DNA of 10,229 nucleotides from an uncultured Sutterella sp. (GTDB taxonomy: Bacteria; Pseudomonadota; Gammaproteobacteria; Burkholderiales; Burkholderiaceae_F). The stretch spans positions 1 through 10,229 of the forward strand of contig CAAECY010000103.1 of assembly GCA_900754475.1 (NCBI GenBank). The letters run 5' to 3'. Under the pieces are notes generated by a model. It was given only the letters and a program-made list of their open reading frames with translations. It was not told the DNA's origin and searched no databases. Positions 1-5,043 of this stretch are shown one piece after another (within the stretch, counting starts at the first letter, position 1; each line of letters begins with the position of its first letter). The translations under genes and the position numbers were made by a program.

Positions 1-7
1 ATAGGTA

Positions 8-77
8 ACCGCCCACTACGGAACCGTACGGTGGGTGGTGTGGGAGGACGGCGCAGGGACATCCCTGCGCCTCCTAC
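8..77 (+). promoter_or_regulatory. Structured 5' leader, candidate cation (Li+/Na+-type) riboswitch
   Basis: Seen: two consecutive helices in the antiporter leader. Helix A pairs 8-16 with 31-39 (one G-U) and continues, after a 2-nt bulge, as 17-21 with 24-28. Helix B pairs GCGCAGGG (51-58) with CCCTGCGC (63-70) around an ACAT loop. It extends through a GACG bulge to 40-46 with 71-77 (one G-U), or alternatively GGAG/CTCC plus GGGT (33-36)/ACCC (76-79). The segment 69-74 (GCCTCC) is a perfect complement of the ribosome binding region 123-128 (GGAGGC). Known: compact riboswitches of the nhaA-I class (lithium-responsive) precede Na+/H+ antiporter genes in proteobacteria. Inferred: binding stabilises helix B and frees the Shine-Dalgarno sequence, making an ON switch. 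Class membership rests on remembered resemblance and gene context and is not verified. Confidence 0.5.
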
Positions 78-122
78 CCGATTCTTGCCGAAGAGCTTTT
101 CGCCCTCGCTTTTCCCTTTTTC

Positions 123-128
123 GGAGGC
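123..128 (+). promoter_or_regulatory. Ribosome binding site of the antiporter, sequestrable by the leader
   Basis: GGAGG lies 7 nt before the ATG at 135 and fixes the start of the antiporter. With the next base it forms GGAGGC, exactly complementary to 69-74 in the leader, so the leader could mask it. The bases 120-124 (TTCGG) could also pair with 88-92 (CCGAA). Confidence 0.7.
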
Positions 129-134
129 CCAGCC

Positions 135-1583
135 ATGAACCCGTCCGCCGCATCCTCGACAACATCGCCGATCGGCGCCCGCGCAGCCTTTTCCATGCTT
201 GCCGTCGGCGTCTTCGTTTTGGTTTTCGGTCTCATGGAACTTGAGCTCAACGCGCGCATCGTGCTTGCGATCGACGGCGCGATCATGTGCGCGATGGCCT
301 GCGCCTTCGGGATCCGCTACGACGATCTGCAGCGCGGCATTCGCGACACGATCGCTTCGATGCTCGTGGCGATGCTCATTTTGCTCGCGGTCGGCGTCCT
401 CATTGCCGTCTGGATGGCTTCGGGCACGATCCCGACCATGATTTACCTCGGGATGCAAGTGATCACGCCCTCGATGTTCCTTCCGGTCGTCTGCATCATC
501 TGTACGCTCATGAGCGCGCTTGCGGGTACGTCCTGTGGGACGCTCGCCACGGTGGGCGTCGCGTGCATGGGCGTTGCCGAAGGTTTGGGCGTTCCGCTCG
601 AAGCCGCGGCGGGCGCCGTGTGCGTGGGGGCCTTCACGGGCGACAAGATTTCGCCTCTTTCGGATTCGACCGTCATCACCGCGACCGTTACCGACACGCC
701 CTTGATGGAAGGAATCCGGCACGCCCTCGTTTCGACGGGACCCGCCTTCCTTCTGAGCCTTGCGTTCTTCTTCGTCTACGGGCTCTCGCTCGAAACCCAC
801 GCGGCGGCGAGCGGCGCCTACGACGAAATCCTCGCGACGCTTTCCGCGAACTTCGACCTGAGCGTTCTCACGCTCCTACCGGTTCCGGCCGTGCTCGCCC
901 TCATCGTGCTTCGCAAGCCCGCCATCCCGACCTTCGTCGCGGGGATTGCCGCGGCCGCTCTCATCGCCGTCTTTCTTCAGGGCGAAAATCCGCGAGACCT
1001 CATGAACGCCATGTATTCGGGCTACGCCGCCGAGACGGGTTCGAAGTTCGTCGACACGATGGTGAACCGCGGGGGCTTCACAAGCATGCTCGGCACGATC
1101 GGCCTTCTGATGGCGGCGGCGATTTTCGGCGCGCCCCTGCGCACGGCGGGCGTTGCGGACGTGCTTCTTGCGTGGCTTCGCGAACGCGCCCGCACGAGCC
1201 GCTCGATGAGCCTTGCGGTGATGGTACTTCATGCCGTCTTCTTCACGATCACCGGGGCCTACTACGTGAGCTATCCCGTCATCGGCGCCATGACGAAGGA
1301 CCTCTATCCCGAGTACGGTCTTTCGCGCAAGAACCTGATGCGCACGATGCTCGACACGGGCACGGGGCTCGCGCCCATGGTCCCCTGGTCGACGACGGGC
1401 TCCTACACGGCGGGAACGCTCGGTGTGGCGAACATGGCTTTCATACCCTTCGCTCCGATGCTCTGGCTCTCCATTCTCTTCTCGGTCTTCTACGCCCTGA
1501 CGGGCCTTTGCACGGCGAAGTACGAAGAAGTCCGTGAAGAACGCTCCGCACGTACCGGCCGCGCCGAAGCGCAGCCCGCCTGA
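135..1583 (+). CDS. nhaC: NhaC-family Na+/H+ antiporter
   Basis: A 482-residue polytopic inner-membrane protein with about 11-12 hydrophobic segments. It should exchange cytoplasmic Na+ (or Li+) for external H+, or act as a related Na+-linked solute exchanger. Family hallmarks are present: GTSCGT at 131-136 (usually GTSWGT), GDKISPLSDST at 169-179, and a C-terminal GLAPMVPWSTTG-type motif at 411-422 matching the family's PLVPWNTCG-like segment. The start is secured by GGAGG 7 nt upstream. The N-terminal 17 residues are polar and low-complexity, and the C-terminal tail is charged. An M20 hydrolase follows 72 nt downstream on the same strand with no terminator between, so the two probably form an operon. 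The folded leader suggests post-transcriptional control. The NhaC family includes malate/lactate antiporters such as MleN, so the substrate may not be only Na+. The Trp-to-Cys change in the first motif and Asn-to-Ser in the last fit some divergence. Confidence 0.85.
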   Translation: MNPSAASSTTSPIGARAAFSMLAVGVFVLVFGLMELELNARIVLAIDGAIMCAMACAFGIRYDDLQRGIRDTIASMLVAMLILLAVGVLIAVWMASGTIPTMIYLGMQVITPSMFLPVVCIICTLMSALAGTSCGTLATVGVACMGVAEGLGVPLEAAAGAVCVGAFTGDKISPLSDSTVITATVTDTPLMEGIRHALVSTGPAFLLSLAFFFVYGLSLETHAAASGAYDEILATLSANFDLSVLTLLPVPAVLALIVLRKPAIPTFVAGIAAAALIAVFLQGENPRDLMNAMYSGYAAETGSKFVDTMVNRGGFTSMLGTIGLLMAAAIFGAPLRTAGVADVLLAWLRERARTSRSMSLAVMVLHAVFFTITGAYYVSYPVIGAMTKDLYPEYGLSRKNLMRTMLDTGTGLAPMVPWSTTGSYTAGTLGVANMAFIPFAPMLWLSILFSVFYALTGLCTAKYEEVREERSARTGRAEAQPA

Positions 1584-1655
1584 GAGCGACGCAAGACGCC
1601 GCGCAAGACGAAACAGAACACCATCGACATTCACTCTCAATTGAAAGAACACACT

Positions 1656-2801
1656 ATGGATCCGCTCATTCAACGCTGGTATGACCTCATCAACATCCGC
1701 TCCGTCAACGGGCGCGAGCTCGAAATCGCCGAACACATCGCGGGCCTCATCCGCGGCTTCGGCCTGACGCCGCACTTTTCGCGCTTCGAAGAGGACGTCG
1801 AGGGCGTTCGCCCCTCGGTCTGGACGGAGCTCGATTCGGGCCGTCCCGGGAAAACGATGCTCTTGATCGGTCACATCGACACGGTCGACGTGACGCTCGA
1901 AAACTGGAAGACGGATCCCTTCCGTGCGACCGAAATCGACGGCAAGGTCTACGGGCGCGGCGCCATGGACATGAAGGGGGGCCTCGCGTGCCTCCTTTCG
2001 ACCCTCGAATACTTTGCGGCGCACCCCGAGCGATTCTCGGGGAAGATCCTCGCCGCCTTCGTTTCGGACGAAGAGGGCTTGAGTCGCGGGACCTACGCGC
2101 TTTGCGACGAAGGCGTGCTCAAAGCCGACTACGCCGTCATGGCCGAGTGCCGCTTCACGAACGCGGCGATCGGTTTTCGCGGTCGCTACAGCTTCGAGGT
2201 CACCGTGCGCGGCGAGTCCGCGCACGCGAGCCGCTACCCGCGCCGCGGCGAAAACGCCCTCATTTCCGCGGGGAAACTTGCGGCCGCGATCGAGGCGCTG
2301 CCGACGAAAACCCACCCGAAGCTCGTCGGCGGCACCTGGTGCGTGCGCTACATGTCTGGGGGCAACCCCGACACGCTCGTCGTTCCCGACAGCTGCTACG
2401 TGTTCGTCGACCGCTACGTCGTGCCGGGCGAAACGTCCGAGGACTGCATCGCGCAGATCCGCTCGGCGGCAGCCGACCTCGGCCTCGCCGACAAGGTGGA
2501 CGTTCGGCTGAAGCCCCGGAAAAGCCCCTACATGCAGTCCTTTGCCGTTCCCGAAGACCACGAACTCGTGACGACGCTCGTCGACTGCTACGCCGACGTG
2601 ACGGGCAAAGCCCTCGAACTCGCCTACGACCCGTCGGTGTGCGACTCCAACATCGTCGCCGTCACGCTCGGGATTCCCGTCGTCACGTTCGGGCCGTCGG
2701 GTGAAAACCTCCACGGGGACAATGAATGCGGCTACCCCGAAGAAGTGCTCGCTTCGTTCGAGATTTACAAACGGATGGTGGAGCGGTTGCTTACTCCCTG
2801 A
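1656..2801 (+). CDS. M20 family zinc metallopeptidase / N-acyl-amino-acid deacylase (ArgE/DapE-like)
   Basis: A 381-residue cytoplasmic hydrolase of the ArgE/DapE/ACY1/CPG2 family, expected to cleave an amide bond in a dipeptide or N-acyl amino acid with a two-metal centre. The usual ligands are all visible: H73 and D75 in GHIDTV, bridging D105 in GAMDMKGG, catalytic E139 with ligand E140 in SDEEG, E164 in MAEC, and H353 in NLHGDNE. The inserted dimerisation (lid) domain starts near GRYSFEV (about 176) and carries H190 in GESAHAS, the residue that completes the active site of the partner subunit in this family. The ATG at 1656 is preferred over an in-frame TTG at 1641 because of a weak GAAAG 8 nt upstream and better fit to family length. 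It sits 72 nt after the antiporter and is followed by a terminator, so it is probably the last gene of that operon. Exact substrate is unknown; a dedicated ArgE or DapE role cannot be claimed. Confidence 0.88.
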   Translation: MDPLIQRWYDLINIRSVNGRELEIAEHIAGLIRGFGLTPHFSRFEEDVEGVRPSVWTELDSGRPGKTMLLIGHIDTVDVTLENWKTDPFRATEIDGKVYGRGAMDMKGGLACLLSTLEYFAAHPERFSGKILAAFVSDEEGLSRGTYALCDEGVLKADYAVMAECRFTNAAIGFRGRYSFEVTVRGESAHASRYPRRGENALISAGKLAAAIEALPTKTHPKLVGGTWCVRYMSGGNPDTLVVPDSCYVFVDRYVVPGETSEDCIAQIRSAAADLGLADKVDVRLKPRKSPYMQSFAVPEDHELVTTLVDCYADVTGKALELAYDPSVCDSNIVAVTLGIPVVTFGPSGENLHGDNECGYPEEVLASFEIYKRMVERLLTP

Positions 2802-2808
2802 CGCGTCC

Positions 2809-2837
2809 CGCGAACGGATGCAAGCCGTCCGTTCGCG
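2809..2837 (+). other. Perfect 10-bp hairpin after the peptidase stop
   Basis: CGCGAACGGA (2809-2818) pairs perfectly with TCCGTTCGCG (2828-2837) around a 9-nt loop, starting 8 nt after the stop codon. It is followed by CCCCTTTC rather than a T-run. It is therefore more likely a 3'-end stabiliser or a weak terminator backed up by the hairpin at 2858. Confidence 0.6.
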
Positions 2838-2857
2838 CCCCTTTCGGCCGTTCGTAC

Positions 2858-2898
2858 GCCGCTCCGAGCTTGCACCGCTCCGGGGCGGCTTTCTCTTT
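2858..2898 (+). terminator. Rho-independent terminator of the nhaC-peptidase operon
   Basis: A 9-bp stem pairs 2858-2866 (GCCGCTCCG) with 2881-2889 (CGGGGCGGC), with one G-U pair and a 14-nt loop, followed directly by the T-rich tail TTTCTCTTT (2890-2898). Confidence 0.65.
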
Positions 2899-2997
2899 GC
2901 GCGCCGGCAGCGCGCCGCTCCTGTCCGGCATTGAAGGCGCGCGTCGGAGCGACGCCCGCAGAGGATCCGTCGAGTCGGAGCCCTCGGCCTCGACGCA

Positions 2998-3042
2998 AAA
3001 GAAACAAAGAAAAAGGCCCGGGAATGATCGGAATTCCCGGGC
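2998..3042 (-). terminator. Rho-independent terminator of dsbL-dsbI
   Basis: On the minus strand, GCCCGGGAAT (3042-3033) pairs with ATTCCCGGGC (3025-3016) in a perfect 10-bp stem with a 7-nt loop. It is followed by a long T-rich tract (complement of the A-rich 2998-3014). It lies about 85 nt past the dsbI stop codon. Confidence 0.85.
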
Positions 3043-3128
3043 GGAAAGGAGAGAACAGCAAAAAATTCTCCCGGTGTTGCGAGGGAGAGAGGCGACGAGC
3101 GCCCTTCTCCTTTCGAGGATCGACTTCC

Positions 3129-3788
3129 TTACTTCTTCATGCGTTCGCGGATCATCGAGCCGCCGAGAACGACGTAGAGAAGGAGCGCCACGCCGAAGGC
3201 GAGCAAGCAACACTGGGCCATCGACATGAACTTCATCGGGGGAATGAGGTACCAACCGCCCGCGTCGTTGTACATGTTGATGATCGACTCCTGCAGGGGC
3301 GAGAGCACCGTGCCGAGCGGAACGTCGGAATTGTCGTAACCGCAGTCACCCGTGGGCAGGAACCAGTCCGGAGCCCACTTTTCGAGCGGAAGACCGAAGG
3401 GGTAGTGCGGTTCGGTCGAGCAACCCTGCATGCCGAAGAGCGCGTCGGGGTCGTCGCCGTGAATGGCCTGATGAATGTTGGAGAGCTTCACCGAGCACAT
3501 GATCCCGTAGATCGCACCGTAGATGCCCATCACGTACGCGATGAGGCGCGTGACGAGGGGCTTCGGACAGATGATCGGGAAGAGGCACCCGAGCGCCATC
3601 ACGAGGAAGGCGTAGCGGATGTAGACGCACTGCTCGCAAGGCTTCATGTAGAGCCAGACCTGGAAGACGTTGTGCGCCACCAGGACGAGCGCGCAACTCA
3701 GGAACGCGATCACGATCCAGGGCCAACGCGTCTGCTCGAGGTGCGCGACGGTCGAAAGCCAGTCGCGCTTGGGAGTCGTCGAAGACAT
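3129..3788 (-). CDS. dsbI: DsbI-type (DsbB-like) membrane thiol:quinone oxidoreductase
   Basis: A 219-residue inner-membrane protein of the DsbB family. It should reoxidise its periplasmic thiol oxidase partner (the DsbL encoded upstream) and pass electrons to quinone. Seen: transmembrane segments at about 23-47, 56-75, 80-100 and 187-210. The first periplasmic redox pair is C51-E-Q-C54 in KPCEQCVYIR, matching the family's CxxC followed by an R a few residues on. A second pair, C123 and C149, lies in a long periplasmic loop that is richer in Trp/Pro than that of classical DsbB. Extra cysteines (C32, C68, C74, C98, C193, C194) lie mostly in hydrophobic segments. The ATG is preceded by AGGA at about 10 nt. 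It lies 27 nt downstream of dsbL and is followed by a clear terminator, so dsbL-dsbI form a two-gene operon. Pairing with dsbL and assT points to DsbI rather than housekeeping DsbB. Confidence 0.87.
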   Translation of the reverse strand: MSSTTPKRDWLSTVAHLEQTRWPWIVIAFLSCALVLVAHNVFQVWLYMKPCEQCVYIRYAFLVMALGCLFPIICPKPLVTRLIAYVMGIYGAIYGIMCSVKLSNIHQAIHGDDPDALFGMQGCSTEPHYPFGLPLEKWAPDWFLPTGDCGYDNSDVPLGTVLSPLQESIINMYNDAGGWYLIPPMKFMSMAQCCLLAFGVALLLYVVLGGSMIRERMKK

Positions 3789-3815
3789 GGGCGGAGATTC
3801 CTATCGAACGGTGGA

Positions 3816-4478
3816 TCAGAGCTTGGAGAGCTCGGTGATGAGGTCGACCATGCCCTTCACGTTGCGAATCGACTTCGTCATGATGAGGTACTTGCCGTTG
3901 ACGACGTAGGCCGGAACACCCTGGATCTTGGCGACGTCGTAGCAGGGCTTCCAGTAGTCGGCGAGCTTCTGCACGTCTTCCGTCTTGCGGGCGGCGGCAA
4001 AGGCGTCGGGAGCGATGCCGGTGGCGTCGAAGGCGGTCTTCAGGAAGGCTTCTTCGCCGGCAGCCCAACGTTCGCCCTTCTTGTGGTAGGCCTGGTACCA
4101 GGCGTCCTTGGCCTTCTTGTAGAGGCTCTTCGGGTCTTCGACGCTTTCAACGCCAGCCTTCTTGTCTTCGAGCTTGCAGTAAGCGAGGAATTCGCTCGCG
4201 GCGCGGCCGTACTTGCCCTTCGTTTCGAGGTGGTACATGTCGAACTTGAGACCGGAGGCCTTTTCGGCTTCGGGCATCACCTTCGGGTCGACGCCGACGT
4301 CGTACTTGAAGCAGAAGGGGCAGTCGTAGGACCAGACCTTGATGATCTTGCCTTCACCGCCGACGAGCGGGGTGTCGAGCTTGACGTAGTCGGTGCCGAG
4401 CGTGCCGGCAAAGGCGGCGGGAACGAGAGCGGAGGCGGCAACGACGGCGGAGGCCTTCAGGAGCGTACGACGAAGCAT
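3816..4478 (-). CDS. dsbL: DsbL-type periplasmic thiol:disulfide oxidoreductase (DsbA family)
   Basis: A 220-residue exported DsbA-like oxidase. Signal peptide: basic MLRR start, hydrophobic region about 9-22, likely cleavage after AFA (24). The thioredoxin-like domain carries the redox motif C53-P-F-C56 in SYDCPFCFKYD, a helical insertion (about 65-180), and the conserved cis-proline loop GVPAYVV (P189). Two further cysteines, C101 and C179, fall in the helical part. In the uropathogenic E. coli system the DsbL/DsbI pair is specialised for oxidising AssT; the divergent assT gene here strongly suggests the same role. The start is supported by AAGGA about 10 nt upstream, a spacing also seen for dsbI. 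The signal peptide contains RRTLLK, which resembles a twin-arginine motif (see findings). A general DsbA role cannot be excluded. Confidence 0.88.
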   Translation of the reverse strand: MLRRTLLKASAVVAASALVPAAFAGTLGTDYVKLDTPLVGGEGKIIKVWSYDCPFCFKYDVGVDPKVMPEAEKASGLKFDMYHLETKGKYGRAASEFLAYCKLEDKKAGVESVEDPKSLYKKAKDAWYQAYHKKGERWAAGEEAFLKTAFDATGIAPDAFAAARKTEDVQKLADYWKPCYDVAKIQGVPAYVVNGKYLIMTKSIRNVKGMVDLITELSKL

Positions 4479-4557
4479 GATTGCGGATTCCTTTTCAAAG
4501 TGGTGCGACCGACCGTCCGAGCGTCATGGGTCCTCACGCACGCGGAGCCGGTCTTAC

Positions 4558-4578
4558 GGGGAGGAACCGTTCCTCCCC
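4558..4578 (-). promoter_or_regulatory. 5' untranslated stem-loop of the dsbL transcript
   Basis: A perfect 9-bp stem pairs 4558-4566 (GGGGAGGAA) with 4570-4578 (TTCCTCCCC) around a 3-nt loop. It falls within a few bases of the predicted dsbL transcription start (about 4585), so it would cap the mRNA 5' end. There is no T-run on either strand, so it is not a standard terminator. Confidence 0.45.
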
Positions 4579-4591
4579 CGACTGAGGCCAA

Positions 4592-4620
4592 AGTATAGGT
4601 ACGAAAAAATCGTTCGGAAA
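4592..4620 (-). promoter_or_regulatory. Predicted dsbL-dsbI promoter
   Basis: On the minus strand a good -10 hexamer TATACT occupies 4597-4592. Seventeen bases upstream lies TTTCCG (4620-4615), a poor -35. The expected start is near 4585, giving a leader of about 107 nt. The weak -35 coincides with one of the CGGAAA repeats, suggesting activator dependence. Confidence 0.4.
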
Positions 4621-4722
4621 GAGCAAAAATGTCGAAAAAGTCGATTTTGAGGGATATTCCCCGTCCGATGAGACACTTTGTAAAAATGAATTTTCGTTTT
4701 TTGAAATTTGCTCTCCTCCCGC

Positions 4723-4738
4723 TTGTGATCCACCACAA
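4723..4738. repeat. Short inverted repeat TTGTG-N6-CACAA
   Basis: A perfect 5-bp dyad with a 6-bp spacer in the AT-rich part of the divergent intergenic region. It has the size of a regulator operator, but matches neither the CRP nor the FNR consensus on both halves. The bound factor is unknown. Confidence 0.3.
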
Positions 4739-4840
4739 ATAACTGTAAATCATGAGAAGATCGTTGGTCACCCAAAAGTGTTCCGGGTGAAGCCATACCG
4801 ATCCGACCACGAAACGTCGAACTTTTTTCGGCTCACGAAA

Positions 4841-4861
4841 GCTTTCCGATTTACGGAAAGC
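4841..4861. promoter_or_regulatory. Candidate LysR-type operator upstream of assT
   Basis: A perfect 8-bp inverted repeat, GCTTTCCG-ATTTA-CGGAAAGC, contains the classical LysR-family T-N11-A signature (T4845 to A4857) inside a dyad. Its centre, 4851, is about 64 bp upstream of the start predicted from the -10 at 4903, the usual position of a LysR recognition site. Two direct CGGAAA half-sites follow at 4869 and 4881, where an activation site would lie. The LysR gene at 7038 is the likely partner (inference). Confidence 0.55.
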
Positions 4862-4902
4862 GTATTGTCGGAAAACGACGCGGAAACCCATTCCGGAGTT
4901 TC

Positions 4903-4908
4903 TAGAAT
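4903..4908 (+). promoter_or_regulatory. Predicted assT -10 element
   Basis: TAGAAT matches the -10 consensus at five of six positions. No recognisable -35 hexamer lies 16-18 bp upstream, which fits an activator-dependent promoter. The start would be near 4915, giving a leader of about 129 nt. Confidence 0.4.
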
Positions 4909-5043
4909 TTCACGCATCGAAAAGGAAGAACACTTTTTCGGTTTTTCCCTTCCGACATTCGACCCTTTCGACCGATACGGGCGACAAGACTCCCTCAGCC
5001 ACGGAAGCCCCCGCCCGCCACCACAAACCAAAGGAACCCTCTT

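Larger units (their letters stand above)
2802..3128. other. Intergenic region between convergent operons, no gene
   Basis: These 327 bases separate the plus-strand peptidase from the minus-strand dsbI. They hold a 10-bp hairpin, a plus-strand terminator and a minus-strand terminator (listed separately). A GC-rich self-complementary stretch near 2899-2918 and a long-range 9-bp inverted repeat (3044-3052 with 3106-3114) in the dsbI 3' untranslated region are also visible. I see no credible coding region; frames crossing it are arginine-rich and run antisense or out of frame into neighbouring genes. Confidence 0.7.
4479..5043. other. Divergent regulatory region between dsbL and assT
   Basis: This 565-nt spacer is clearly richer in A and T than its neighbours, most of all from about 4590 to 4770. 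It contains no convincing gene. It holds a predicted dsbL promoter and 5' stem-loop on the minus-strand side, and a LysR-type dyad plus a -10 element on the assT side. It also has several short dyads, such as GGGA-TAT-TCCC at 4651-4661 and TTGTG-N6-CACAA at 4723-4738. Copies of CGGAAA occur at 4615, 4854, 4869 and 4881, with the inverse TTTCCG at 4843. Confidence 0.7.

Noticed and set aside
1641..1655. TTG at 1641 as the peptidase start
   Set aside because: The ATG at 1656 is a stronger start codon with comparable upstream purines, and the five extra residues add nothing to the family match.
876..2714. A 600-codon open frame antisense to the antiporter and peptidase
   Set aside because: It is a mirror of GC-rich codon bias: very rich in Arg, Val, Asp and Glu, with no recognisable domain, and it overlaps two well-supported genes.
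3044..3114. Long-range 9-bp inverted repeat in the dsbI 3' region as a possible small RNA
   Set aside because: The loop exceeds 50 nt, and there is no promoter-like sequence; the dsbI terminator just beyond it explains the region adequately.
2931..4598. A 555-codon plus-strand open frame across the dsbI and dsbL region
   Set aside because: It lies antisense to two genes with clear redox motifs and signal/membrane features, and has biased composition with no family signature.
4723..4738. Possible CRP or FNR site
   Set aside because: Only one half resembles CRP (TGTGA) and neither half fits FNR (TTGAT/ATCAA); kept only as an unassigned inverted repeat.
4457..4891. Small open frames within the dsbL-assT intergenic region on both strands
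   Set aside because: No ribosome binding sites, odd composition and no recognisable motifs; the stretch is better explained as regulatory DNA.
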